64,000 nucleotides of DNA, taken from positions 62,001 through 126,000 of the forward strand of contig JAGYJP010000001.1 in NCBI GenBank assembly GCA_018402075.1, read 5' to 3'. A program made the translations under genes and the position numbers. The notes under the pieces were generated by a model. The model was not told the origin of the DNA. It searched no databases and worked only from the letters and a program-made list of their open reading frames with translations. Of the stretch, positions 18,011 to 26,920 are shown in pieces. Origin of the DNA: Candidatus Nanopelagicales bacterium. Lineage in GTDB: Bacteria > Actinomycetota > Actinomycetes > S36-B12. Every line of letters begins with the position of its first letter. The first letter of the stretch is position 1.

Positions 18011-18568
18011 TTAACTTTGGTTGAAGAATCCATCTTGGGCTAGTTGCTGCCGAGCCTGGTCACCTACGTCAACATTGACCGGCGAAAGAAGGAAAACTTT
18101 ATTTGTGATGCGTTCGATGCTCCCTTTGCAACCGAAAACTAAACCAGCCGCGAAATCAATGATTCGTTTTGCGTCGTTGTCATCAAGGTCGCCCAAATTC
18201 ATTATGACCGGAATCCCATCCCGATATTCCTCGCCAATTCTGCGAGCATCGTTATAGGAGCGAGGATGAATTGTTTCAATGCGAGCGAAGTCACGTTGTC
18301 GTGCTGGAGGGGTGTATTCAGGAACTCTGCCGCGGCTCGGTAATTCTTCGTCTCGCCGGATGGTGCGCACCCCGCGGGGTTCGGGAACGGGTCGCACTGA
18401 CCTGGAGGCTGTTACTTCCTCATATTCGTAATCCTCAGAGAACCCGCGTCTACCACCGCTACGTTGTGAAGAGCGTGGCTCCCGAGAGTCGTCTGAGTAG
18501 TCTTCGCTATAGGAGTCGTCCTCGACCAAGCCAAGATAAACAGCCATTCTGCGCACTGCGCCAGCCAT
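18011..18568 (-). CDS. sepF: cell division protein SepF
   Basis: Membrane-associated partner of FtsZ; in actinobacteria, which lack FtsA, SepF is the main anchor of the Z-ring. 185 residues. The N-terminal MAGAVRRMAVYLGLVED is the amphipathic membrane-binding helix, followed by an acidic and Arg-rich linker (about 20-95). The globular domain contains PVIMNLGDLDDNDAKRIIDF, GLVFGCKGSIERI and VFLLSPVNVDV. A strong GGAGG precedes the ATG. It is downstream of yggS in the ftsZ-pgeF-yggS-sepF-yggT order. Its FtsZ target would be the C-terminal tail DLDVPDFLK visible in ftsZ here. Confidence 0.96.
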   Translation of the reverse strand: MAGAVRRMAVYLGLVEDDSYSEDYSDDSREPRSSQRSGGRRGFSEDYEYEEVTASRSVRPVPEPRGVRTIRRDEELPSRGRVPEYTPPARQRDFARIETIHPRSYNDARRIGEEYRDGIPVIMNLGDLDDNDAKRIIDFAAGLVFGCKGSIERITNKVFLLSPVNVDVGDQARQQLAQDGFFNQS

Positions 18569-18667
18569 GACATGTCCTCCTACACTGCATTTTGTCCGGA
18601 TGTCACTCCGGGTGACTCTTTAGTCTAGTTTCCAGCGACTTCCATCACTGCTTTCTCTACGTGAAGG

Positions 18668-19399
18668 TTACTGCACCCCCGCACGGTCCCCTAGGATCGC
18701 ACTCCCAAGTCGTACGTGTGTCGCACCATGAGCAATGGCTTCCTCGAGGTCATTACTCATGCCTGCCGAGATATCAGTTGCCCCAGGGAACTGACTTGAG
18801 AGGGTTTGCGACAGTTTGGCAAGCTGCTCAAAAGATGCATCTGCCTCAATTCCGGTCGAGGGATGGGGAGCAACAGCCATGAGACCTTGTAACTTTAGTG
18901 CAGGCTCCGCAGCAATGCTTTCAGCTAAGGCCAGCATGCCATCAGGCTGTATTCCACCTCTATTTTCTGGGGCCGATGGATCCAGGTTTACCTGAATAAA
19001 GACACCCAACAGCTTGGAATGGGCCAGCGCTGCCCTCGACAATGGCTCAACAATCTCTGCTCGATCGCAGGTGTGAACTGCATCCGCCCAGGAAACAATC
19101 GAATTAATTTTATTTCTTTGAATCTGTCCAATCATGTGCCAGATGAGATCCGAAGGTGAATGCGCTGCCTTTGGCTTAGCCTCTTGATCACGATTCTCTC
19201 CTACATTGCGCACACCAAGGTCACACAAAATCTGCACATCAGTCTCAGGGTATGTTTTCGTGACAACAATAAGTGTTACCGAATTAGGGATGGATGTATC
19301 TTTACGTCCAGAAATCCGGCAGGCCTGATCGATTCGCTGCTCTGCGTTACGCAGGTTCTCTGCGATCAGCTCAGTGCGATAAAAATTACGATCACTCAT
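18668..19399 (-). CDS. yggS: YggS family PLP-binding homeostasis protein
   Basis: Single-domain PLP-binding TIM-barrel protein that buffers pyridoxal phosphate and affects amino/keto acid balance; no enzymatic activity is established. 243 residues from the ATG at 19399. Seen: LIVVTKTYPETDVQ with the PLP lysine, GVRNVGENRDQEAKPKA, IWHMIGQIQRNK, IQVNLDPSAPENRGGI, GLMAVAP and DISAGMSNDLEEAIAHG with the phosphate-binding end. The ATG overlaps the pgeF stop by eight bases; a TTG one codon earlier is possible. Confidence 0.94.
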   Translation of the reverse strand: MSDRNFYRTELIAENLRNAEQRIDQACRISGRKDTSIPNSVTLIVVTKTYPETDVQILCDLGVRNVGENRDQEAKPKAAHSPSDLIWHMIGQIQRNKINSIVSWADAVHTCDRAEIVEPLSRAALAHSKLLGVFIQVNLDPSAPENRGGIQPDGMLALAESIAAEPALKLQGLMAVAPHPSTGIEADASFEQLAKLSQTLSSQFPGATDISAGMSNDLEEAIAHGATHVRLGSAILGDRAGVQ

Positions 19400-20189
19400 C
19401 AACAGATTCTTTCAACATGGAATCTTTCAACATGGAATCTTTCATAGTTATCACCAAACCTTGCCTACCGGTACGACCCGAGCGTCGATAAGAAAATAAC
19501 TCTTCAGATGACTCTGCGGTGCAGCCTCCATATAGCGAATAGGCAATTCCAAGTTCCGCCAAATGAGCCTGCAACCCGGATCGCACATCTATACCTCCGT
19601 TAACGCTGAGGGCGGCTCGCACAATACTTGCGCGACAATGATCACGAATCTCCTTGGTGCGCTCACTTGAAACCTTGTAACAGGTCCCACAAATTGCTGG
19701 CCCAAGAATCGCCTTGAATTTCGTTGCTCCCCACTCAGACATCGCCATCAGAGTATTTCCTAAAACGTCGGCGCAGAGACCTTTCCATCCGCAATGTACG
19801 GCAGCAATAACCATGTGATGGTCTTCTCGGGTCCCGCATAGCCCCACGGTGGCGCAATCCGCCCCCATGGCCACGAGTCCTATTCTTGTTTGGGCGGTGA
19901 CCAATGAGTCGACTCCCTTGACAGACCCAGAAGTGTTGACGAAAGCCACTTCTCCACCATGGACTGGCGCCATAATGGCCAGATCTTCTCTATGCAGCCC
20001 CACTAATGAAGCTAGAGATCCCCTGTTGGATTCCACATGATCGCGTCTGTCACCGACATGGTCTGCGAGATTGGCTCCAGAAAAGGGTTCTTCACTACTT
20101 CCACCTAAACGACCAGTGACCGCCCAGATTGCTGAGCGGCCACTAGGTGCCAGTGAAGGAAATATCCCACTGGCAAGGGGAAGAATCAT
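19392..20189 (-). CDS. pgeF: PgeF/YfiH laccase-domain protein
   Basis: Cu-oxidase_4 family protein of 265 residues. Family members have been described as multicopper-type oxidases or purine nucleoside phosphorylase/adenosine deaminase, and E. coli PgeF as a peptidoglycan-editing factor. Seen: MGADCATVGLCG, AVHCGWKGLCADVLGN with the His-Cys metal/catalytic pair, and LGPAICGTCYKV. Its ATG shares one base with the ftsZ stop (TAATG). The extreme C-terminus carries a tandem repeat DSMLK/DSMLK/ESVDE from a 15-bp duplication at about 19405-19440, unusual for the family. Confidence 0.9.
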   Translation of the reverse strand: MILPLASGIFPSLAPSGRSAIWAVTGRLGGSSEEPFSGANLADHVGDRRDHVESNRGSLASLVGLHREDLAIMAPVHGGEVAFVNTSGSVKGVDSLVTAQTRIGLVAMGADCATVGLCGTREDHHMVIAAVHCGWKGLCADVLGNTLMAMSEWGATKFKAILGPAICGTCYKVSSERTKEIRDHCRASIVRAALSVNGGIDVRSGLQAHLAELGIAYSLYGGCTAESSEELFSYRRSGRTGRQGLVITMKDSMLKDSMLKESVDE

Positions 20190-21283
20190 TATTTCAAGAA
20201 GTCAGGCACATCTAGGTCATCTTCGGTTTCCTCAAAAATGACCGCCTTGGGCTGTTGCACATTTCGAGAGAACGCAGGGATTTCTCCCGTACCCTGCGCT
20301 TCTTCTGTGTGCCGTCCGATTCGCTTTGTCGGTGGTTCGCCACCATCAAAACCAGCAGCAATCACCGTAATTCGCACTTCATCGCCGAGAGTGTCGTCAA
20401 TGACGGCACCAAAAATGATATTGGCGTCCGGGTGCGCAGCATCGGCGACAAGCCGAGCTGCTTCATTGATCTCAAACAAACCTAAATCGCTCCCACCGGC
20501 AATGGAGAGCAGGACCCCGTGCGCACCGTCGATTCCAGCTTCAAGAAGGGGACTTGATATCGCCTTTTCCGCAGCTTGCATGGCTCGGTCTTCACCACGC
20601 GCTGATCCAATTCCCATCAAGGCAGATCCCGCCGCATGCATCACACTTTTCACATCGGCAAAGTCAAGGTTGATAAGCCCTGGGGTGGTAATCAAATCCG
20701 TAATTCCACTCACGCCCTGCAGCAGGACATGATCGGCTTGTCGGAAAGCATCAATGACGGAAATCTCACGGTCAGCAAGTGATAGGAGTCGATCATTAGG
20801 GATCACAATGAGGGTGTCCACTTCCGCACGCAGATCTTCAACACCCTGATCGGCTTGGGCTTGGCGACGACGCCCCTCAAAACCGAATGGTCGAGTCACA
20901 ACGCCAATTGTGAGCGCACCTAACGAGCGGGCAACCTTTGCGACAACTGGTGCACCGCCAGTTCCCGTGCCGCCACCTTCACCGGCGGTCACGAATACCA
21001 TGTCAGCGCCTCTCAACACTTCTTCAATTTCCTCGAGGTGGTCTTCCGCAGCCTTTTTTCCCACTTCGGGATTGGCACCTGCGCCGAGGCCTCGAGTGAG
21101 CTCGCGACCGATATCGAGTTTGACGTCAGCGTCTGACATCAAAAGGGCCTGAGCGTCAGTGTTGATCGCAATGAACTCAACGCCCTTCAGACCAACCTCA
21201 ATCATTCGGTTGACCGCGTTAACGCCGCCGCCACCAATGCCGACAACCTTGATTACCGCTAAATAGTTCTGTGGAGCCGCCAC
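20189..21283 (-). CDS. ftsZ: cell division GTPase FtsZ
   Basis: Tubulin-like GTPase that forms the Z-ring. 364 residues. Seen: [18 protein letters not shown], the tubulin signature [15 protein letters not shown] near residue 105, the T7 loop [12 protein letters not shown], a short variable linker and the conserved C-terminal peptide [10 protein letters not shown] that binds SepF. The GTG start at 21283 has AAGGAG seven bases upstream. Unlike most dcw clusters, ftsQ does not sit immediately upstream: the plus-strand ydbST pair and a repeat-rich gap intervene, so ftsZ must have its own promoter. Confidence 0.97.
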   Translation of the reverse strand: MAAPQNYLAVIKVVGIGGGGVNAVNRMIEVGLKGVEFIAINTDAQALLMSDADVKLDIGRELTRGLGAGANPEVGKKAAEDHLEEIEEVLRGADMVFVTAGEGGGTGTGGAPVVAKVARSLGALTIGVVTRPFGFEGRRRQAQADQGVEDLRAEVDTLIVIPNDRLLSLADREISVIDAFRQADHVLLQGVSGITDLITTPGLINLDFADVKSVMHAAGSALMGIGSARGEDRAMQAAEKAISSPLLEAGIDGAHGVLLSIAGGSDLGLFEINEAARLVADAAHPDANIIFGAVIDDTLGDEVRITVIAAGFDGGEPPTKRIGRHTEEAQGTGEIPAFSRNVQQPKAVIFEETEDDLDVPDFLK

Positions 21284-21501
21284 GGCCGCTCTCCTTTTCC
21301 GATCATGTCAATGGAAGGGGCTCCATCGAACGCTTCAGCCACAAACCCTCAACCTCAACAAGAGGCTGAGCAAATGGTCCGCTCGTGGCCGCGCGGACTT
21401 TAGACGCAATGTGTCGACAAGCGCAAGGCGAGAAGGCCGAAATTCGCATTTTTTTTAATTTTTTTTTGTATTTCCCCTAATCACACGTATTTCTCACGCA
21501 C

Positions 21502-21605
21502 TTTTCACTGGAGACAAACCGCATTTTCACTGGAGACAAACCGCATTTTCACTGGAGACAAACCGCATTTTCACTGGACAAACCGCATTTTCACTGGACA
21601 AACCG
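21502..21605. repeat. tandem direct repeats, three of 22 bp then two of ~20 bp
   Basis: The unit TTTTCACTGGAGACAAACCG (plus CA) occurs at 21502-21523, 21524-21545 and 21546-21567. A 20-bp version lacking two bases of GGAGAC (reading GGAC) follows at 21568-21587 and, with its last bases changed, 21588-21605. The array is noncoding and sits between the divergent ftsZ and ydbS. Candidates are iterated operator sites or simple slippage products. Confidence 0.95.
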
Positions 21606-21662
21606 TAAGCCTGTCTAATGTCGATGTCAGTTGGTATATCGAGGATTCCTCCCAGAGATCAC

Positions 21663-21668
21663 TACAGT
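21663..21668 (+). promoter_or_regulatory. putative leaderless -10 element of ydbS
   Basis: TACAGT is followed by six bases and an ATG at 21675. This favours that ATG over the in-frame ATG at 21618, which lacks such a signal. Inferred. Confidence 0.5.
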
Positions 21669-21674
21669 GGCCCC

Positions 21675-22271
21675 ATGGGCTCGGAAAAATCGACATCACC
21701 TGCCCCTGATTCACGCGAAGCACGAAACCCAGAACCACTGCTGGCCGTCAATGAGCTTTTCAGTGCAGGAGCACCCGAGAATGCTGGATGGACTCGAGTC
21801 AATCCAGCGCTTTCCACTTATTGGCGTTTGATACTCCTACTAAATACCCTCATTGGGCTCAGTCTGGTATTGGCATTGTGGCTGTTCGTCTCGCGCACCA
21901 CAGACTCCAGGCTCGCCTCCGTGGTGACGCCCCTCTCGGTATCTGCCACCATGGCAGTGCTTGTTCTCATCTTTATTTGGCTGTTTGTTCTCATTGGCCG
22001 ACGCGTAGCTTCCATCGGTTACCGATTGAAAAATCGTGAACTTGAAGTGAGCAGCGGTATCATGTTTCAACGGCTTGTCAGCGTTCCTTTTGCCCGCATG
22101 CAGCTGGTAGAAGTCACTGCAGGTCCGATCGAGCGCCTTTTTGGAATTGCCGGAGTTCAACTACACACTGCATCGGCATCCACTAATGCCAAGATCCCCG
22201 GTCTGACACCTGGGAGCGCACTTTCACTCCGAGACTCTCTCAATGCATTTGGTGAACAAGCGGGATTGTAG
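21675..22271 (+). CDS. ydbS: bacterial PH-domain (bPH2) membrane protein, YdbS-like
   Basis: 198 residues from the ATG at 21675 (57 bases longer from 21618). A disordered N-terminus is followed by two membrane segments (about residues 52-75 and 86-110) and a bPH2 domain: YRLKNRELEVSSGIMFQRLVSVPFARMQ, then GPIERLFGIAGVQLHTAS. The segment L-V-P-ARMQ and ERLFGI are typical of the YdbS family. Function is not established; family members have been linked to membrane stress. It is followed four bases later by ydbT and is inserted, on the opposite strand, inside the dcw cluster. Confidence 0.85.
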   Translation: MGSEKSTSPAPDSREARNPEPLLAVNELFSAGAPENAGWTRVNPALSTYWRLILLLNTLIGLSLVLALWLFVSRTTDSRLASVVTPLSVSATMAVLVLIFIWLFVLIGRRVASIGYRLKNRELEVSSGIMFQRLVSVPFARMQLVEVTAGPIERLFGIAGVQLHTASASTNAKIPGLTPGSALSLRDSLNAFGEQAGL

Positions 22272-22275
22272 CTAA

Positions 22276-23619
22276 ATGGATCCCACTCTTCGGACCCCAT
22301 CGCGTACTGCTGGTGCGACTCCGCTGCTACAGACTTTACAATTTCTTGCACCTGTCGCGCTCCTTGTAATATCACTAGGTTTTATTCCGATTGTGATAGC
22401 TATTTCAACAATTCCTATTGGAGTACTTTTCCTTATTTTTTTTGTCATGTGGAAAAAACTCACTTTTTATGTCACAGGTAGCTCCCACCCCGATCAAGAA
22501 CTTGTTGTTGAGTCCGGAATATTTGTTCATCGAACAAAATCACTTCGAATTTCTAGACTTCAGGCCGTGGATATTCATCGGCCTCTGATTTCTCGATTAG
22601 CCGGCTACGCATCTGTGCAAGTCGAAGTTGCGGGTGCAGGAGATTCACGTGTACAACTTAGGTACCTGACAATGTCGGATGCCCAATCCTTCCGAAATGA
22701 GATTATTCGAATTGCCAGTGAATCCAACTCCGAAAACCAGGAAGTTTCGCAGGAGACCAGTCAACTAGCTGAAACACAATCTGTAGCTGTTTCTACCCCG
22801 CGTTGGGAGGTCAGAACTCCACAACTCATTGCTTCACTTGCTCTGACGACCTCTACTTACGTGCTCATTGCAGGTGCAGTTATCTCTACTCTTCTTGCAA
22901 TAATCAATGGCGCCGGCGGACTCACGGCGCTTCTGCTCACTGTTATTGTTTCTGGAGCGTCCGTGATAACCGGATTCACAATGCTTTTCAATTTTATACT
23001 GACAAAAAACGCTCGAGGAATATCAATCTCACATGGGCTCATTTCCACGTCAAGTTACACAATCTCACCCATCAGGCTCCAAGCCTTAGAAATAAGCCAA
23101 CCCATTGCTTGGCGAATATTCGGTTGGCATCGAATTTCCATGAATGTAGCGGGAATTGATTCCAACCAGAAGAGCAGAGGGCCGCGAATATTGATTCCCG
23201 TTATTCACACCTCCGAATTGGCTGAGCTGCTCCACACATTAATTCCTGAATGGGAGATTGACCTTAATCCACCGTGGATACCGGCGTCTCCACGCGCGAG
23301 ATGGCGATATCCACTTCAATATGCCTTTATCGGCACACACATTTCGCGGCAAACATTTGCCACTCGAACAGGCTGGCTGACTCGAAAAATCAAAATAGCT
23401 TTGCACCCGCGGATTCAATCACTACGGATCACTCAGGGTCCCATGCAAAGGCATCTGGGTGTGGTGAGCCTTCACTGCGATTCAGTGCCAGGTCCTGTTC
23501 GACTCAGTGCTCCCGGGCTGTCTAATACGTTGGCGACGTCGATGGCACAACAAGAACTCGCCCTAATGCAACAATCAATCAATGATGACCGATCTGGATA
23601 CTGGGTCAATCACCCTTAA
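22276..23619 (+). CDS. ydbT: bacterial PH-domain membrane protein, YdbT-like
   Basis: 447 residues with about four membrane segments (near 22-55 in two passes, 180-205 and 215-240) and at least two bPH2 domains, one at about 65-150 (ELVVESGIFVHRTKSLRISRLQAVDI, then RLAGYASVQVEVAG) and others at about 255-330 (ISISHGLISTSSYTI) and 370-430 (RTGWLTRKIKIALHPRIQSL). This is the usual YdbT architecture and it partners YdbS. It ends four bases inside the convergent ftsQ. Function unknown. Confidence 0.83.
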   Translation: MDPTLRTPSRTAGATPLLQTLQFLAPVALLVISLGFIPIVIAISTIPIGVLFLIFFVMWKKLTFYVTGSSHPDQELVVESGIFVHRTKSLRISRLQAVDIHRPLISRLAGYASVQVEVAGAGDSRVQLRYLTMSDAQSFRNEIIRIASESNSENQEVSQETSQLAETQSVAVSTPRWEVRTPQLIASLALTTSTYVLIAGAVISTLLAIINGAGGLTALLLTVIVSGASVITGFTMLFNFILTKNARGISISHGLISTSSYTISPIRLQALEISQPIAWRIFGWHRISMNVAGIDSNQKSRGPRILIPVIHTSELAELLHTLIPEWEIDLNPPWIPASPRARWRYPLQYAFIGTHISRQTFATRTGWLTRKIKIALHPRIQSLRITQGPMQRHLGVVSLHCDSVPGPVRLSAPGLSNTLATSMAQQELALMQQSINDDRSGYWVNHP

Positions 23620-24398
23620 CTTTTCTTAGGACCTTTTTCATCGGTAGTTGTCGGTAATTCAGGCGCACTGACATCGTAAATCTCAGCTCTACGGGTCAAC
23701 AATGCTTCTAAGACCTGCGCCTTGAATTCCGCTTCTTGAGAGCTACCCCAGCGAACTGTGGATCCCGACTTGAGGATCACCTCAACGTCATCACGCGAAC
23801 TTGCGGAAAGCCGATTTACCTTTGAGCGGAGGTTCTCGGGAAGAGACACCAGCACTTCCACAGCCGCGATCAATGACTCACCCTCAGCATCGACACGTGG
23901 TAGACCTTGAATATCCAGAGACTCAAATGTGATGCCCTGGGCATCCACAGCCATCTGTCGGTCGCCCATCGGGACCCGGGCAACGGGTACGCGCATATCG
24001 ACTGCGATGACTATTTCATTTGGCCAACCTCGTCTGACCTCTACTGATTTTACCCAAGGGAGCGTTGCGACCTGTTGAGCAGCTGTGGCGGAATCCACCA
24101 GCGCTATTGGATCACCGGTATTAATCGCAGCCTTGGCTCGAACTTCAACAACCTGCTGCTCGGTCAAATCGATGTCATTGGCATTTACTGCCCTTACCTG
24201 ATCAACCGCGAATACAGAGGAAAACCAGATGGCCCACACGGCACCGCCAACGATCACTAACAGGACGGGGACAAGAATGATCCCCACTTTCCTTCGCTTT
24301 CTCGAAGAAAACACCGGATTGGAAGTGACATCACTGCCTCCGAAAGTCTGTGAAGCGGAGTTGCGTGAATCGGACGTGCGCGAAGTGGACTCAGTCAT
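23616..24398 (-). CDS. ftsQ: cell division protein FtsQ/DivIB
   Basis: Bitopic divisome protein linking FtsB/FtsL to the septal synthase. 260 residues: a Ser/Thr-rich cytoplasmic tail with RKRRK, one membrane helix at about 40-62, then a POTRA domain (VFAVDQVRAVNANDIDLTEQQV) and the FtsQ beta domain (TLPWVKSVEVRRGWPNEIVIAVD, PVARVPMGDRQMAVDAQGI). It lies 20 bases after murC. The next dcw gene in most genomes would be ftsZ, but here the convergent ydbT abuts it. Confidence 0.92.
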   Translation of the reverse strand: MTESTSRTSDSRNSASQTFGGSDVTSNPVFSSRKRRKVGIILVPVLLVIVGGAVWAIWFSSVFAVDQVRAVNANDIDLTEQQVVEVRAKAAINTGDPIALVDSATAAQQVATLPWVKSVEVRRGWPNEIVIAVDMRVPVARVPMGDRQMAVDAQGITFESLDIQGLPRVDAEGESLIAAVEVLVSLPENLRSKVNRLSASSRDDVEVILKSGSTVRWGSSQEAEFKAQVLEALLTRRAEIYDVSAPELPTTTDEKGPKKS

Positions 24399-24418
24399 AA
24401 GGAACCTCGCGGACGTGG

Positions 24419-25831
24419 CTAAACGCCACGCACTTCCTGTCGGTCACGAAGTCGCTCTACGACTTCACTTGCAATAAGTCCAATATCCCCTGCTCCGAGA
24501 GTCATGATGATGTCACCGGGAACAGCATGTTGGACCAGATGGCCCGCAACTTGAGACCACGAAGGTTCGAAGACAACGTATTCCTCGGCCAATGGAACAT
24601 TGCTCGCCATAGTCTGACCACTGGCTCCAGGAATCGGGTCCTCGCCCGGCGCAAATACCTCGAGGACTACAACCTGATCAGCCAGCCCAAGTGACTCACC
24701 AAATTCCACTGTGAACATGGCCGTTCGATAGTAGTGATGCGCCTGAAAGGCCACGATTAGTCGCCCTTTGCCAACAAGTTCGCGTGCCGCCTTTAGGGTC
24801 GCAGCAATCTCCGTGGGATGGTGGGCGTAGTCGTCATAAACGCGGATTCCATTGACATCACCCTTGAAATCAAATCTCCGCCTTGTGCCACTGAAGTCCT
24901 CAAGACCTGTTATCACCTGCTGGGCGGGATACCCCATACCCAGCATCGCTGCAAAAACGGCCTGAGCATTCAAAGCATTGTGATGTCCGGGGACTGTGAG
25001 GTGGATCCGACCCTGACGCACACCATTAAGCACAGTATCGAAAGACCATCCGTTGGAATCAGATTTGGCGTCAATCATTTGGTAATCAGCCTCTGTGGAC
25101 TCACCATATGTTCGAACATCTGCCCCCGATGCTTTCCCATGAATCGCCATGCGCAATGAACCAGGGTCATCGTGACAGGCAACTACAAATCCACCCCTCT
25201 GGCCAACGCCCACCGCGAAGTCTAAGAATGCTTGCTCAATGGCCTCAAAGGTTCCCCAGTGGTCTAGGTGATCTGCTTCGATATTGGTCACAATGGCCAC
25301 TTGTGGTTGGAGGTGCAGGAAGGCGCCATCGCTTTCATCCGCTTCTACAACAAACAGTTCTCCTGAACCCAGGTGGGCGTTGGCACCTGACTCATTGAGT
25401 TCACTTCCAATTGCAAATGAAGGATCGACCCCACAATTTTGCAGGGCTACTGTGAACATAGACGTGGTCGTTGTTTTTCCATGGGTACCTGTAATGGCAA
25501 TGCTTGTGAAGCCACCCATGATGACCCCCAATGCCTCAGCACGTGAAAGGACGGGAATGCCGAGGTCGGAAGCAGCTAGGCGTTCTTTATTTACCACTGG
25601 AATAGCAGTGGAAACCACAACGGAATCAACTTCGGCCACATGATCTGGCGAGTGCCCGATGTGGACTTTAATGCCTAGTGCTCTTAAGGCCGCAGTTCGC
25701 CGTGACTCTTTGGCATCGCATCCTGAAACGACCAATCCACGCGAAGACAGGATCTGGGCAATACCAGACATTCCGGCTCCCCCAATTCCCATAATGTGAA
25801 CCGATCCGAGTTCTACTAGGGAATTACTCAC
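24419..25831 (-). CDS. murC: UDP-N-acetylmuramate--L-alanine ligase
   Basis: ATP-dependent ligase that adds L-alanine to UDP-MurNAc. About 470 residues. Seen: HIMGIGGAGMSGIAQILSS (UDP site), ITGTHGKTTTTSMF (ATP P-loop), EADESDGAFL, NIEADHLDHWG and YDDYAHHPTEIAATL. The GTG at 25831 gives an eight-base overlap with the murG stop (GTGAGTAA); another GTG at 25837 is equally legible, so the start is uncertain by two codons. Confidence 0.95.
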   Translation of the reverse strand: MSNSLVELGSVHIMGIGGAGMSGIAQILSSRGLVVSGCDAKESRRTAALRALGIKVHIGHSPDHVAEVDSVVVSTAIPVVNKERLAASDLGIPVLSRAEALGVIMGGFTSIAITGTHGKTTTTSMFTVALQNCGVDPSFAIGSELNESGANAHLGSGELFVVEADESDGAFLHLQPQVAIVTNIEADHLDHWGTFEAIEQAFLDFAVGVGQRGGFVVACHDDPGSLRMAIHGKASGADVRTYGESTEADYQMIDAKSDSNGWSFDTVLNGVRQGRIHLTVPGHHNALNAQAVFAAMLGMGYPAQQVITGLEDFSGTRRRFDFKGDVNGIRVYDDYAHHPTEIAATLKAARELVGKGRLIVAFQAHHYYRTAMFTVEFGESLGLADQVVVLEVFAPGEDPIPGASGQTMASNVPLAEEYVVFEPSWSQVAGHLVQHAVPGDIIMTLGAGDIGLIASEVVERLRDRQEVRGV

Positions 25832-26918
25832 GATCACACGCTAATACCCACTGAGCCAAATCCCGAGCAGCACCGCTGGCATTCTTATGTTGTGTTCGCT
25901 CAGTCATCTTCGCTAATGCCTCCGAGTCATTGATCAATTCCGGAATACGGGAAGTGATCCAACTTACGGTGAACAATTCTTGGGGGCATGAGATTGCTGC
26001 GCCCACTTCCACCAGCGGCCCGGCATTCCTTTCTTGCTCACCATTGCCGATTGGTAGGGGAACAAAAATGGAAGGAATCCCCACCGAAGCGATTTCGGCA
26101 ACCGTCATTGCTCCCGCCCGACTAACACTGAGGTCTGCGGCTGCATATGCGAGATCCATTCGATCAATGAAGGCAACCGGCCGATAGGTAGCCCCCTCTT
26201 GTGAATCTACGCCATGCAAGACTAATTCTTGATCGACAGTATTGCTGGTTCCGATTGCATGCACAACGCTGATTCCTTGGGCAAGCAATTGTGGAATTGA
26301 CTCCTCAACCGCACGATTGAGTGAAACGGCTCCTTGGGACCCGCCAAATACCAAAAGCACTCGTCCATGTGAGGGTAAATCAAAGTACGCTCGCGCTTGG
26401 CTTTGAAGTTCCCGACGGTTCAACTTTTCCAACCGAGGGGAAATAGGCATACCGATTACTCGGCCTCCTGCGAAAGCATCTTTATAGTTGACTGCAATAT
26501 TTCGCGTAAGTTTTGCTCCCAATCTGTTCGCCATGCCTGCAGTTGAATTCGCTTCATGCACGATCATGCAAATACCGAGGGACCGTGCGGCGAGATACGC
26601 GGGGGCACTTGCATATCCACCAAAGCCCACCACACAGGTCACTTTCTCCTTTTTCATAAAAATGCGGGATTCACTGACCGCCCGCGCAAGTTGAAGGGGA
26701 AACTTAATCGTCTGCCCATTTACCTTACGTGGAAAAGGTGCTGAGTCGATCAACTTTAGCTCAAATCCACTCGGAGGAACCAGCCGCTGATCCAGGCCTC
26801 TCGAAGTACCTAGAATTGTGATCCGCACTCCTGGATCTAATTCGCGGATCGCAATAGCCGTATGGATTGCCGGGTAAATGTGACCCGCTGTTCCACCCGC
26901 GGCCAAGACCACGTGCAC
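25824..26918 (-). CDS. murG: UDP-GlcNAc transferase making lipid II
   Basis: Membrane-associated GT28 enzyme that adds GlcNAc to lipid I. 364 residues. Seen: VVLAAGGTAGHIYPA with the GGTxGH loop, GFGGYASAPAYLAARSLG, HEANSTAGMANRLGA, LVFGGSQGAVSLN and SRAGAMTVAEIASVGIPSIFVPLP. The GTG at 26918 has a perfect AGGAGG five bases upstream, made by the last two Arg codons of ftsW, so its ribosome site is encoded inside the preceding gene. Confidence 0.96.
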   Translation of the reverse strand: MHVVLAAGGTAGHIYPAIHTAIAIRELDPGVRITILGTSRGLDQRLVPPSGFELKLIDSAPFPRKVNGQTIKFPLQLARAVSESRIFMKKEKVTCVVGFGGYASAPAYLAARSLGICMIVHEANSTAGMANRLGAKLTRNIAVNYKDAFAGGRVIGMPISPRLEKLNRRELQSQARAYFDLPSHGRVLLVFGGSQGAVSLNRAVEESIPQLLAQGISVVHAIGTSNTVDQELVLHGVDSQEGATYRPVAFIDRMDLAYAAADLSVSRAGAMTVAEIASVGIPSIFVPLPIGNGEQERNAGPLVEVGAAISCPQELFTVSWITSRIPELINDSEALAKMTERTQHKNASGAARDLAQWVLACDRE

Positions 26919-26920
26919 TA

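Larger units (their letters stand above)
21284..21674. other. 391-bp gap between ftsZ and ydbS
   Basis: No gene is visible. The ftsZ side holds its ribosome site and an imperfect inverted repeat (GCTTCAGCC/GGCTGAGC) near 21336-21378. At 21450-21470 there are long T-runs on the plus strand after a weak GCGA/TTCGC stem. The ydbS side holds a 104-bp tandem repeat array and a leaderless-type promoter. Promoters for ftsZ should lie here on the minus strand but I cannot point to a convincing -35/-10 pair. Confidence 0.6.

Noticed and set aside
21421..21470. Intrinsic terminator before the T-runs near 21450
   Set aside because: The stem is weak (four to five pairs) and no plus-strand gene ends upstream of it.
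21502..21605. CRISPR array
   Set aside because: The repeats are directly abutting with no spacers, and no cas genes are present.
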